Source: Thermoleophilia bacterium (GTDB lineage Bacteria > Actinomycetota > Thermoleophilia > Miltoncostaeales > Miltoncostaeaceae). From it: a stretch of DNA of 38,589 bases. The stretch spans positions 443 through 39,031 of the forward strand of contig JAGQUM010000012.1 in NCBI GenBank assembly GCA_020438485.1. Reading direction: 5' to 3'. Position 1 is the stretch's first letter, and each line of letters begins with the position of its first letter. A program made the translations under genes and the position numbers. A model generated the notes under the pieces. The model was not told the origin of the DNA, did no database searches, and saw nothing but the letters and a program-made list of their open reading frames with translations. This document shows, one piece after another, positions 16,299 to 24,240 of this stretch.

Positions 16299-16318
16299 CA
16301 CCGCCATCCCTGGCGGTG
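16299..16318 (-). promoter_or_regulatory. Leader hairpin upstream of paralogue 2
   Basis: A 7-bp stem (caccgcc with ggcggtg) and 6-nt loop end 5 nt before the GGAGGA ribosome binding site. It could affect mRNA stability or translation; no known riboswitch class is recognised. Confidence 0.35.
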
Positions 16319-16395
16319 GGCCGGCCCCGGAGCCCAGGGCCGTTCCGTAAGTTGGGGTTGTTCAGCGGCGTCCGGGCACGGGCCCGCACCTTGGT

Positions 16396-16413
16396 GATCG
16401 GCAGCAGCCGATC
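16396..16413 (-). terminator. Hairpin immediately after paralogue 3
   Basis: A 7-bp stem (gatcggc with gccgatc) with a 4-nt loop begins 2 nt past the TAA of paralogue 3. There is no T tract, so this is a possible weak terminator. Confidence 0.45.
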
Positions 16414-16415
16414 GG

Positions 16416-17225
16416 TTAGTGAGCCTCCGGGTGGCGGACCACGAAACGCCCGCGGGCCACGAAGCGCCCGGGGCCCGCCGCGGCGGCCACGAGCGTCATG
16501 CCCTCGACGCACGGGGCGAACCCGCCGTCGCTCATGACGGCCACGCCGCCCTCGGGGAGGTTCTCGGACGCCTCGACGATCAGCGTCACGTCGCCGCCGG
16601 CGGGGGCCTCGTCCAGGCGGTGAGCGAACAGCACGCGCCCGAACGCCAGGTCGCCGGCCGCGCTGGCCATGCCCGAGACGAAGAAGTCACCATCGCTGAC
16701 GTGGGCGGCGGGCGCGGCGGCCTCCGGCTCGGAACCGAACGTCTCGATGTCCCCGATGCCGGGGCCGGCGGCCACGAACGCATCCCACTCGTTGACGACC
16801 GAGGCCGCCACGGCCTCGGGCCGGGCGGCCGCGGGCGCGCCCACCGGGGCGTCGTACTCGTTCAGGGAGGGGGCGTCGTCCGCCGGGCCCCCGGGTTCGT
16901 GAGCCGCGGGGCCGCCGGCCCACACGGCGAGCGGCATGTCGGGGATGGTGTGCGTGGGCGTGGCGACGGGCTCGAGCGCGGCCCTCCACCCCTCCCGGAT
17001 CTCCTCCACGGCGGGCTCGGTGGACTCCGCCTCGACGCCGGCGGAGTCGGGCCGTGCCACGTACGGCCGCTGCGGGGTCAGCGTCGCGGCGGTCTCGGCG
17101 CTCGCCACGGCCAGGGTGTCGGACGCGTCGCGGCGCTCGGCCTCCTGCGTCGCGGCGTCGATGCGGCCCTTCAGGTACGCCGCCGCCACCAGCACACCCG
17201 CCACCAACACACGGCCGTTCACCAC
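16416..17225 (-). CDS. Membrane-anchored paralogue 3 with C-terminal GFAP-motif domain, unknown function
   Basis: 269 residues with the same plan as its two neighbours. An N-terminal hydrophobic segment (MVNGRVLVAGVLVAAAYLKG) is followed by a charged stretch, an acidic Pro/Ala/Asp linker and a domain at 178-269 (FFVSGMA ... LIVEASEN ... GFAPCVEGMT at 235-244 ... ARGRFVV). It lacks the Trp/Cys insertion of paralogue 1. Two adjacent GTG codons (17225, 17222) can start it; a GGAGG site lies 4 nt before the first. A hairpin (17257-17273, stem ggggac/gtcccc) lies in the leader. It is the first of the three genes after secDF in transcription order. Confidence 0.74.
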   Translation of the reverse strand: MVNGRVLVAGVLVAAAYLKGRIDAATQEAERRDASDTLAVASAETAATLTPQRPYVARPDSAGVEAESTEPAVEEIREGWRAALEPVATPTHTIPDMPLAVWAGGPAAHEPGGPADDAPSLNEYDAPVGAPAAARPEAVAASVVNEWDAFVAAGPGIGDIETFGSEPEAAAPAAHVSDGDFFVSGMASAAGDLAFGRVLFAHRLDEAPAGGDVTLIVEASENLPEGGVAVMSDGGFAPCVEGMTLVAAAAGPGRFVARGRFVVRHPEAH

Positions 17226-17301
17226 GGGGCCTCCGTCGTCGCGCGCCCGCCCGGCTGGGGACGCATGGTCCCCCTATCGGGCGCCGGCCCCCGGCCTTGA
17301 G

Positions 17302-17323
17302 CGCGCGTCGGTAAAGACGCGCG
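17302..17323 (-). terminator. Hairpin after secDF
   Basis: A perfect 8-bp stem (cgcgcgtc with gacgcgcg) around a 6-nt loop starts 5 nt past the secDF stop. No T tract follows, but its position fits termination between secDF and the paralogue cluster. Confidence 0.55.
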
Positions 17324-17328
17324 GCGGG

Positions 17329-20235
17329 TCACGTGCGGCGGCGGCGCTCCTGGATCCTACGGTGGCGGCGCTGACGGTCGCCGGTGGGGCGGTGGCTGCC
17401 CGGCGCCCGCTTGCCGGTCGCCGGGTCCTCGCCGTCCGGCGCGGGATCGGCCTGCGCAGGGTCGTCGCCGGCCGGCGCGGGATCTGCCTCCCGCCCGCGG
17501 GTGGACGACGAGGCGGTGGCGTCCCCCACGTCGGCGTCTTCACCGGCATCCTCATCCTCGAGCCCCTCGGCCAGCTCGCGCGCCGGGGCCATCTCGGCCA
17601 GTCCCGACCCCAGCGCCGGGGCGGCGCCGCCCCGGGAGTCGAGCGCGCGCTCGGCACGCGCCAGCACGTCGACGTCGACCACGTCCGCGTCGATCGTCGA
17701 CACCGCCGCGCGCCGCTTTGCCTTGGCCTGCAGCTTCTTGTCCGCGGGCTCGCGCTCCTTCCAGAACGACGCGAGCGGGGCCGCGATGATGATGGACGAC
17801 ACGCCGCCCGCCAGGATGCCCACCAGGAGGGCCAGTGAGAAGTCCTTGAGCTGGTCCCCACCGAAGAAGTACAGCGCCAGCACCGGCACGAGCGTCGTCA
17901 GCGACGTGATGAGCGACCGGGTGAACGTCTCGTTGACCGAGCGGTTCACGACGTCGCGGTAGCGCGACCCGCGCATCAGCGGCACGTTCTCGCGGATGCG
18001 GTCGAAGACGATCACGACGTCGTACAGCGAGTACCCGAGGATGGTCAGCATGGCGGCGACCGTGGCGCTGGTCACCTCGTGTCCCAGCACCGAGTAGATG
18101 CCGACCGACAGCAGCACGTCGTGCACCACGGACAGCATCGCGGGGACCGCCAACTTGTACTCGAAGCGCAGAACCAGGTAGAGCGCCACGATGATGAAGC
18201 TGAGGACGATCGCCTGGATGGCGTTGTTGATGATCTGGCGCCCGAACGTGGGTCCCACGTCGTCGCGCGTGAGGATCGTCAGGCCGAGCTGGTCGCGCAG
18301 GCCCGCGATGACGGCGTCGCCCGTCTCGGGGCTCAGCGGCTCGGTGCGGATCTGGTAGCCCTGCACGGCGCGGCCGTCGATGGTCTGCGTGGTGCCCTGC
18401 ACCCGCGCATCGGTGACGCCCGCGTCGGACATCACGTTGCGCACCTGCTGCTCGCTGACGGGCTTGGTGTACGACGTGGTGATGCTCGTGCCGCTCTCGA
18501 AGTCGAGGCCCATGTTGAGCCCCTTGACGCCGAGCCAGCCCAGTCCGAACAGCATCGGGATGATGGTGATGGCGGCCCACCAGCGCCAGTGCCCCACCCA
18601 GTCGAAGCTGGGGACGCGCCCCTCGCGCAGACCCGTGTAGCGGTCCTCCCGCAGGAACTTCGAGTTCGCCATCACACCGAAGATCGCCCGGGTGGCGACG
18701 ACGGCAGTGAACAGCGACAGCAGCACGCCGACGGCCAAGGTGAACGCGAATCCGCGGGGCCCGCCGGTGGCGAACAGGAACACGATCAGGGCCGTGGCGA
18801 GCGTCACGACGTTGGCGTCGATGATCGCCGCGATGCCCTTCTTGTAGCCCGCCGCCATGGCCGCGGCGGCGCTCTTGCCCTTGCGGCCCTCCTCGCGGAC
18901 GCGCTCGAAGATGATGACGTTGGCGTCGGCGGCGACGCCGATGGTCAAAATGACACCGGCGATGCCCGGCAGCGTCAGCGTGATGGGCACCAGCACGACG
19001 GCGGCGTAGTACAGCGCGCCGTAGATCAGCAGGGCCAGGGCCGCGACGAGGCCCAGCACGCGGTAGTACGCGATGAGGAACGCCATCACCAGCGCGAGGC
19101 CCACGATGCCCGCGATGACGCCCTGGCGCAGGGACTGCTCGCCGATGGTGGCGTCGACCTGCTTCAGGCTCACCGGCACCAGCCGGATGGGGATGGCGCC
19201 GGAGTTGAGCTGATCGGCCAGCGTGCGGGCCGAGTCGGACGTGAAGTTGCCCATGATGCGGGCGGCGCCGCCGTCGATGCCGAACGGCAGTTCGTTGTAG
19301 TCGATCGTGGGGTTGGAGATCATCTCGCCGTCCAGGACGACGGCGAAGCTCTGCAGTTGCTGCGCGGCCGCGCCGCGCGAGGCGAGCGTCGCGGTGATGT
19401 CCTTGAACTTGTCGCCGCCCGCGTCCGTGAAGTCCATGGTCACGATGGGCTCGCCGCTTCCCCCCTGGCCGACGTCCCGCACGGACGAGGCCCGCGAGAT
19501 GTCGTTGCCGGTGAGACCCGGGTTGTCCTGGAACACGTAGTACTGCGTGGTCTTGGCCCCGTCCGGGCGGCTCTGCAGCACCGGCGTGATCTCGCGCACG
19601 ACGATCAGGCCGCGGGGAACCGACTTGATGGTGATGTCCCTGGGCCTCACGCCCGCGTCACGCACCGCCTTCAGCAACTCCGTGCGCGCCTCGGCCGCCT
19701 TGCCGGGCTCGACCACGACCGGGTCGATGGGCTGGTTCGTGGACCTGTCCATCACGGGCCGCTTCGTGGCCGTGACGAACGCGTACAGGCGCTCGGCGCC
19801 CTTGCCGGGGTCGTTGACGGGCAGGCCCTCCGCCCGGGTGACCGTCGCCCAGAGGTTCCGCGAGGGCGCCCCCTCGACGCTGTCCTGGAAGTCGTAGAAC
19901 GCGAGTTGTGCCGGCCGGATGAGGTTCTTCACCACGTCCTGGGCGTTCTCCTCGCCCGGCAGCGCCACCACGATCTGGTTCGTGCCCTGCGTCTGGATCT
20001 CCGGCTCGGACACGCCGAAGCGGTCGACGCGGTTGCGGATCACCTCGACGGCGCGCGACAGCGAGTCCTGGTTGACCGCCGCCTCGGAGGTGGGCCGGCC
20101 CTCGAGGATCACCTCGACGCCGCCCTGCAGGTCGAGGCCGAGGACTGCGGGCTTCAGCGCGATGGCGACCAGCGACGCGAGGGTCAGGCCGATCACCATC
20201 AGCAGCATCAGGAACGAGCGGCGCGCCTGGCTCAT
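17329..20235 (-). CDS. secDF: Fused protein-export membrane protein SecDF
   Basis: 968 residues joining SecD (about 1-530) and SecF (about 540-825). SecDF uses the proton gradient to help pull preproteins through SecYEG. SecD motifs are LGLDLQGG after the first helix, the large periplasmic region and TIGVAADANVIIFERVREE. SecF motifs are MGLDFESGTS, YDVVIVFDRIREN and NETFTRSLITSLTTLVPVLA. Both halves look intact. After SecF comes a tail of about 140 residues (825-968): first Lys/Arg-rich, then acidic and Ala/Asp/Pro-rich, ending in an Arg/His-rich stretch. This tail is not part of the usual family. ATG 20235 lies 4 nt after the yajC stop. Confidence 0.96.
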   Translation of the reverse strand: MSQARRSFLMLLMVIGLTLASLVAIALKPAVLGLDLQGGVEVILEGRPTSEAAVNQDSLSRAVEVIRNRVDRFGVSEPEIQTQGTNQIVVALPGEENAQDVVKNLIRPAQLAFYDFQDSVEGAPSRNLWATVTRAEGLPVNDPGKGAERLYAFVTATKRPVMDRSTNQPIDPVVVEPGKAAEARTELLKAVRDAGVRPRDITIKSVPRGLIVVREITPVLQSRPDGAKTTQYYVFQDNPGLTGNDISRASSVRDVGQGGSGEPIVTMDFTDAGGDKFKDITATLASRGAAAQQLQSFAVVLDGEMISNPTIDYNELPFGIDGGAARIMGNFTSDSARTLADQLNSGAIPIRLVPVSLKQVDATIGEQSLRQGVIAGIVGLALVMAFLIAYYRVLGLVAALALLIYGALYYAAVVLVPITLTLPGIAGVILTIGVAADANVIIFERVREEGRKGKSAAAAMAAGYKKGIAAIIDANVVTLATALIVFLFATGGPRGFAFTLAVGVLLSLFTAVVATRAIFGVMANSKFLREDRYTGLREGRVPSFDWVGHWRWWAAITIIPMLFGLGWLGVKGLNMGLDFESGTSITTSYTKPVSEQQVRNVMSDAGVTDARVQGTTQTIDGRAVQGYQIRTEPLSPETGDAVIAGLRDQLGLTILTRDDVGPTFGRQIINNAIQAIVLSFIIVALYLVLRFEYKLAVPAMLSVVHDVLLSVGIYSVLGHEVTSATVAAMLTILGYSLYDVVIVFDRIRENVPLMRGSRYRDVVNRSVNETFTRSLITSLTTLVPVLALYFFGGDQLKDFSLALLVGILAGGVSSIIIAAPLASFWKEREPADKKLQAKAKRRAAVSTIDADVVDVDVLARAERALDSRGGAAPALGSGLAEMAPARELAEGLEDEDAGEDADVGDATASSSTRGREADPAPAGDDPAQADPAPDGEDPATGKRAPGSHRPTGDRQRRHRRIQERRRRT

Positions 20236-20239
20236 GCGG

Positions 20240-20560
20240 CTACTCCGGGGCGCCGTCGGCGGCGGGAGGGGCCCCTGCGGCCTCGTCCGCCGTGGCGGCG
20301 GGCGTCACGATCCGCCCGACCGACGCACGGGAAACCCGGATGTCGGTGTCTTCGGAGATCTCGAGGAGCAGCGTGTCGCCGTCCTCGACCTCCGTGATGG
20401 TGCCGTAGATACCCCCGAGCGTCACCACCTCGTCGCCCGGCTTCAGGTGCGAGACCATCTCCTTGTGCTGCTTGGCAAGGCGCCGCTGCGGGACCGTCAT
20501 CACGAACATCAGCAGTCCGGCGACGGCCAGAAACAGCAGCAGGCCGAGTCCATTGTCCAC
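20240..20560 (-). CDS. yajC: Sec translocon accessory protein YajC
   Basis: 106 residues, the normal family size. One N-terminal membrane helix (LGLLLFLAVAGLLMFVMTVPQRR) is followed by the small soluble YajC domain with MVSHLKPGDEVVTLGGIYG and an acidic Ala/Pro tail. YajC forms a membrane subcomplex with SecDF, which is the next gene. The open frame extends upstream, but the GTG at 20560 gives the correct length and has GGAAGG 9 nt before it. A TAAGGT box at 20599-20604 may be the -10 of the yajC-secDF operon, back-to-back with the promoter of the divergent PAP2 gene. Confidence 0.93.
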   Translation of the reverse strand: MDNGLGLLLFLAVAGLLMFVMTVPQRRLAKQHKEMVSHLKPGDEVVTLGGIYGTITEVEDGDTLLLEISEDTDIRVSRASVGRIVTPAATADEAAGAPPAADGAPE

Positions 20561-20680
20561 GCGCGGGCACCTTCCGTCGGGGCGGGCGAATCCGGCGGAC
20601 CTTAGCAGGCGGGGCAGGATGCCCTTCGCCACGCGGATCCGCCCGCACCGCCGCGGCCGCGCGCCGGCCGTCCGCGCTGG

Positions 20681-20686
20681 TACCGT
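20681..20686 (+). promoter_or_regulatory. -10 box for the leaderless PAP2-GT4-FKBP operon
   Basis: TACCGT with 7 nt to the ATG of the PAP2-like gene, and no ribosome binding site between them. It faces away from the yajC promoter in the 133-bp divergent spacer. Confidence 0.5.
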
Positions 20687-20693
20687 CCCGCGG

Positions 20694-21473
20694 ATGTCCG
20701 CCGCCGTGCCCACCCCCGCCGATGGCCTCTGGGCCCGCTGGCGCGGCTGGTGGGAGGTGCTGCTGTTCGCCGCCCTCACCGTCGTCTACGAGGTGGCCCG
20801 CTGGGCGGTGCGGCCCCAGGGCGACGACGCCGTCGCACGCGCCCACGACCACGCGGCAGTCATCGTCGACGCCGAGAAGGCGATCGGCCTGGCCGTCGAG
20901 GGAGACGTGCAGAGGCTCACCCACGACCTGCCTGGCGGCGAGTGGTTCACGACGCAGTGGTACTCGTACGCCCACACGCCCGGGTTCATCCTGTTCTTCG
21001 CGGCCGTGTGGTGGCTGCGCAGGCGCTGGTTTCCGTTCGTGCGCAACGCGTTCTGGATCGGCCACGCCATCGCGGTGCTGGTGTTCTGGGTCTTCCCCAT
21101 GGCTCCGCCGCGGTTCGCGGACCCGGGCCTGAAGGACCCCACGAACGAGGCGCTCAGGGCGGGCGGTGCACTGGATTGGTTCCAGCAGTTCCGCAACGAG
21201 TACGCGGCCATGCCGTCGCTGCACATGGGGTACACGTTCTTCTTCGCGCTCATTCTGTGGTGGCTGCTGCGCGGCCACCGCTGGCGCTGGGTGGTGTGGC
21301 TGTGGCCCGCGACGCTGGTGTGGGTGACGATGGCCACCGCCAACCACTTCTGGCTGGACGGCGTGGGCGGGGCCGCCGTGATGGCGACGGCCCTCGCCAT
21401 CGCCGCGGCGCTCCTGCCCCGCGCCATGCCCCGCACGTGGGCCTACCGCACCCCAACCGAGGACGCGTCGTGA
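20694..21473 (+). CDS. PAP2_3-type membrane phosphatase/inositolphosphotransferase
   Basis: 259 residues with about six hydrophobic segments. The catalytic pair of the Aur1/Ipt1-like PAP2 branch is visible: AAMPSLHMGY and, near the end, TANHFWLDGVGG, with His and Asp in the usual places. WVFPMAPPRF between helices also fits this branch. Such enzymes hydrolyse or transfer phosphate head groups on membrane lipids. The next gene is a glycosyltransferase overlapping by 4 bases (GTGA), so the pair probably works on one envelope lipid. Substrate unknown. ATG 20694 is chosen because it lies 7 nt after a TACCGT box and gives a normal N-terminus. Confidence 0.8.
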   Translation: MSAAVPTPADGLWARWRGWWEVLLFAALTVVYEVARWAVRPQGDDAVARAHDHAAVIVDAEKAIGLAVEGDVQRLTHDLPGGEWFTTQWYSYAHTPGFILFFAAVWWLRRRWFPFVRNAFWIGHAIAVLVFWVFPMAPPRFADPGLKDPTNEALRAGGALDWFQQFRNEYAAMPSLHMGYTFFFALILWWLLRGHRWRWVVWLWPATLVWVTMATANHFWLDGVGGAAVMATALAIAAALLPRAMPRTWAYRTPTEDAS

Positions 21474-22708
21474 GCTCCCCCCTGCGCATCGCGATGGTCA
21501 CCGAGTACGCGTACCCCGTGCTGGGGGGCATCAGCGAGCACGTGCACTTCCTGTCGGCCGAGCTGGCCGCCCGGGGCCACGACGTGCGCGTGATCACGAG
21601 CCGGGCGCCGGAGCCCACCCGCGAGACGGCCGCGCGCGCCGATGCCCTGGCCGAGCGGGACTTCGGCTACCGCACCGTCCGCATCGGCACGAGCCTTCCC
21701 ATCCCCATCAACGGGTCCATCGCCCGCATGACCGTCGACGCCCGCCCGCTGCGGGCCACGCGGCGCGCCATCGGCGACGCCGACGTGGTGCATGCGCAGG
21801 GCCTCGTGGGACCGCTACTGCCGCTGGCCGCCGCCCAGGTGTCGCGCGCGCCCTGCACTGTGGCGACGTTCCATACGTACGTCGAGGGCAGCAAGTTCCT
21901 GTACTGGGCGTGGAAGCTGCCCATGAACCACTGGCTGTCCAAGTTCGACCGGCGCATCGCCGTGTCGCAGGTCTGCGTCGACTCGCTCGTGGGCTTCTTC
22001 CCGGGCCACTACGACGTGATCCCCAACGGAATCGACTGTACGACGTTCACCCCCCTGGAGTCCGAGGCCGACCGCGACCCCGGCCCGCCGCGCATACTGT
22101 TCGTGGGTCGATTCGACCCCCGCAACGGCCTCGCCACGCTGCTGGACGCGGCGCGCATCCTGGCCGACCAGGGACGCGACTTCCGTGTCCAGATCGTGGG
22201 CGACGGCCCGCTGCGGCCCGTGTACGAGCGGCAAGCGCGGCGCCTGGGCGTGTGGGATCGGCTGGAGTGGCTGGGGTTGCTGAAGGATGAGCGCCCCGAG
22301 CTGTACCGCCAGGCGACGGTGCTGGCGGCTCCGTGCACGCTGGCGTCGTTCGGCGTGGTGCTGCTGGAGGCGTTCGCCAGCGGCACGCCCGTCGTGGCGG
22401 CCGATAACGTCGGCTTCCGGCAGGTGATGCGCGACGGCGCCCCGGGGCGGTTCGTGGAGCCCTCGTCGGCCGATGCGCTGGCGGCCGGCCTGGGCGAGGT
22501 GCTGGACGACCCGGCGATGCGCGCCGACTGGTCGGCCCGCGGCCGCCGGGTGGCACTGGAACGCTACGCGTGGCCCACGGTGGCGTCGCGCATCGAGGAT
22601 CTCTACCGTGAGGTGCTGGACGGCCGGACGGCATCGGCCCCGCCCGGTGCCCCCACCAACGGCGCCCGGCCCGGCCGGGCGGACGCCCCCACAAGGAGCC
22701 AGACATGA
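21470..22708 (+). CDS. GT4-family glycosyltransferase (PimA/PimB-like)
   Basis: 412 residues, GT-B fold. The N-terminal domain has GGISEHVHFLSAELAARGHD (acceptor and glycine-rich loop). The C-terminal nucleotide-sugar domain has VIPNGID, ILFVGRFDPRNGL and LLEAFASGTPVVAADNVGF. Members transfer mannose or glucose to phosphatidylinositol, diacylglycerol or similar acceptors. In the usual E-x7-E motif the first Glu is Ala here (ASFGVVLLE), while the second Glu is kept. The start is GTG 21470, overlapping the PAP2 stop; the end overlaps the FKBP start (ATGA at 22705-22708). The Pro/Ala/Arg-rich C-terminal 30 residues look disordered. Sugar donor and acceptor cannot be assigned. Confidence 0.87.
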   Translation: MSSPLRIAMVTEYAYPVLGGISEHVHFLSAELAARGHDVRVITSRAPEPTRETAARADALAERDFGYRTVRIGTSLPIPINGSIARMTVDARPLRATRRAIGDADVVHAQGLVGPLLPLAAAQVSRAPCTVATFHTYVEGSKFLYWAWKLPMNHWLSKFDRRIAVSQVCVDSLVGFFPGHYDVIPNGIDCTTFTPLESEADRDPGPPRILFVGRFDPRNGLATLLDAARILADQGRDFRVQIVGDGPLRPVYERQARRLGVWDRLEWLGLLKDERPELYRQATVLAAPCTLASFGVVLLEAFASGTPVVAADNVGFRQVMRDGAPGRFVEPSSADALAAGLGEVLDDPAMRADWSARGRRVALERYAWPTVASRIEDLYREVLDGRTASAPPGAPTNGARPGRADAPTRSQT

Positions 22709-23082
22709 GCGAGAAGTCCAAGCCCGAGATCGTCATCCCCGAGGGCGATCCGCCCACCGAGCTGGTGATCGAGGACATCGTCGAGGGCGACGGGGCGGTG
22801 GCGACCGCAGGCTGCCGGCCCACGATGCACTACTCCGGGGTGGCCTGGTCGACCGGCAAGGAGTTCGACTCGTCGTGGAACCGGGGGGAGCCGTTCAGCG
22901 GCTTCGCGCTCGGCCGCGGCATGGTCATCAAGGGCTGGGACCAGGGCGTCGAGGGCATGAAGGTCGGCGGCCGCCGCAAGCTCACCATCCCGCCGCACCT
23001 GGGCTACGGCATGAGGGGCGCGCCGGGCGCCATCAAGCCCAACGAGACGCTCGTGTTCGTGGTGGACCTGATCGACGTGTAG
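22705..23082 (+). CDS. FKBP-type peptidyl-prolyl cis-trans isomerase
   Basis: 125 residues, one FKBP domain with no signal peptide, so cytosolic. Recognisable blocks are MHYSGVAWSTGKEFDSSW, FALGRGMVIKGWDQGVEGMK, GGRRKLTIPPHLGYG and NETLVFVVDLIDV, which contain the Asp, Phe, Ile and Trp of the active-site pocket. It catalyses proline isomerisation during folding. An AAGGAG ribosome binding site lies 6 nt before ATG 22705. Translation is coupled to the glycosyltransferase by ATGA, although the functions seem unrelated. Confidence 0.95.
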   Translation: MSEKSKPEIVIPEGDPPTELVIEDIVEGDGAVATAGCRPTMHYSGVAWSTGKEFDSSWNRGEPFSGFALGRGMVIKGWDQGVEGMKVGGRRKLTIPPHLGYGMRGAPGAIKPNETLVFVVDLIDV

Positions 23083-23130
23083 GCGCCGGGTGGCGGGGCC
23101 CGGGCGGCGGCGCCCGGGGGGCGGGGTCTC

Positions 23131-23136
23131 TATGCT
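23131..23136 (+). promoter_or_regulatory. -10 box for leaderless ychF
   Basis: TATGCT with 8 nt to the GTG of ychF and no ribosome binding site. A GC-rich inverted repeat (23082-23088 with 23108-23114) upstream may end the preceding operon. Confidence 0.5.
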
Positions 23137-23144
23137 CCCCGCCC

Positions 23145-24230
23145 GTGGCCCTCACCATCGGCATCGTCGGCCTGCCCAACGTGGGCAAGTCCACGCTCTT
23201 CAACGCACTGACCCGCAACGACGTGCTCGCCGCGAACTACCCGTTCGCCACCATCGAGCCGAACGTCGGCGTGGTCCCCCTCCCCGACCCGCGCCTGGGG
23301 CGCCTGGCCGAGGTGTTCGGCAGCGAGCGCATCCTGCCCGCGACGGTGTCGTTCGTCGACATCGCGGGCATCGTGCGCGGCGCGTCCGAGGGCGAGGGCC
23401 TGGGAAACAAGTTCCTCGCCAACATCCGCGAGGCCGACGCCATCTGCCAGGTCATTCGGGCGTTCAACGACGACAACGTGGTGCACGTCGACGGCAAGGT
23501 GTCGCCCCGTGACGACATCGAGACCATCAACACCGAGCTGATCCTGGCCGACCTGCAGACGATGGAGAGGGCCATACCGCGCCTGGAGAAGGAGGCGCGC
23601 ACCAACAAGGAGAACCAGCCGGCCCTCGACAACGCCCGCGCCGTGAACGCGGTGCTGGAGCGCGGCGACACGGTGTTCCACGCCGCCGAGGCCGACGGCC
23701 TGGACATGGGTTTGGCGAAGGACCTGCAGCTGCTGACGACGAAGCCGTTCATCTACGTGTTCAACGTGGACGAGGACGAGCTGGCCGACGACGCACTCAA
23801 GGACGAGTTGCGCGCCCTGGTCGCCCCCGCCGAGGCCATCTTCCTGGACGCCAAGCTGGAGATGGAGATCACCGAGCTGGACGCCGCCGACGCCGCCGAC
23901 CTGCTGGACGCCGCGGGTATCACCGAGCCCGGCTTGGACCAGCTGGCCCGCGTCGGTTTCGACACGCTCGGCCTGCAGACGTACCTCACGGCCGGCCCGA
24001 AGGAGTCGCGCGCGTGGACGATCGGCAAGGGCTGGACCGCCCCGATGGCCGCGGGCGTCATCCACACCGACTTCCAGCGGGGCTTCATCAAGGCCGAGGT
24101 CGTGTCGTTCGCGGACCTCGACGACGCTGGCTCCATGGCCGAGGCGAAGGCCCGCGGCCGGGTGCGCATGGAGGGCAAGGACTATGTGATGCGCGACGGC
24201 GACGTGGTGGAGTTCCGCTTCAACGTGTGA
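23145..24230 (+). CDS. ychF: Ribosome-binding ATPase YchF
   Basis: 361 residues, the usual length. Obg-type P-loop protein: Walker A GLPNVGKST (9-17), switch region NYPFATIEPNVGVV, FVDIAGIVRGASEGEGLGNKFLANIREADAI, and a C-terminal TGS domain (AGVIHTDFQRGFIKAEV, KGKDYV-like YVMRDGDVVEFRFNV). YchF prefers ATP and binds ribosomes, with roles in translation and stress. The open frame runs through the upstream genes, but GTG 23145 (MALTIGIVGLPNVGKST) gives the family start. The ATG at 23132 is out of frame. Confidence 0.97.
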   Translation: MALTIGIVGLPNVGKSTLFNALTRNDVLAANYPFATIEPNVGVVPLPDPRLGRLAEVFGSERILPATVSFVDIAGIVRGASEGEGLGNKFLANIREADAICQVIRAFNDDNVVHVDGKVSPRDDIETINTELILADLQTMERAIPRLEKEARTNKENQPALDNARAVNAVLERGDTVFHAAEADGLDMGLAKDLQLLTTKPFIYVFNVDEDELADDALKDELRALVAPAEAIFLDAKLEMEITELDAADAADLLDAAGITEPGLDQLARVGFDTLGLQTYLTAGPKESRAWTIGKGWTAPMAAGVIHTDFQRGFIKAEVVSFADLDDAGSMAEAKARGRVRMEGKDYVMRDGDVVEFRFNV

Positions 24231-24240
24231 GGAGAGCGAC

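Noticed and set aside
13856-16537. Plus-strand frame of 893 codons with repeated SLLDHRSLL-like units
   Set aside because: The apparent repeat protein is the antisense reading of the 18-bp repeats of paralogue 2, whose own frame has a ribosome binding site, membrane anchor and conserved domain.
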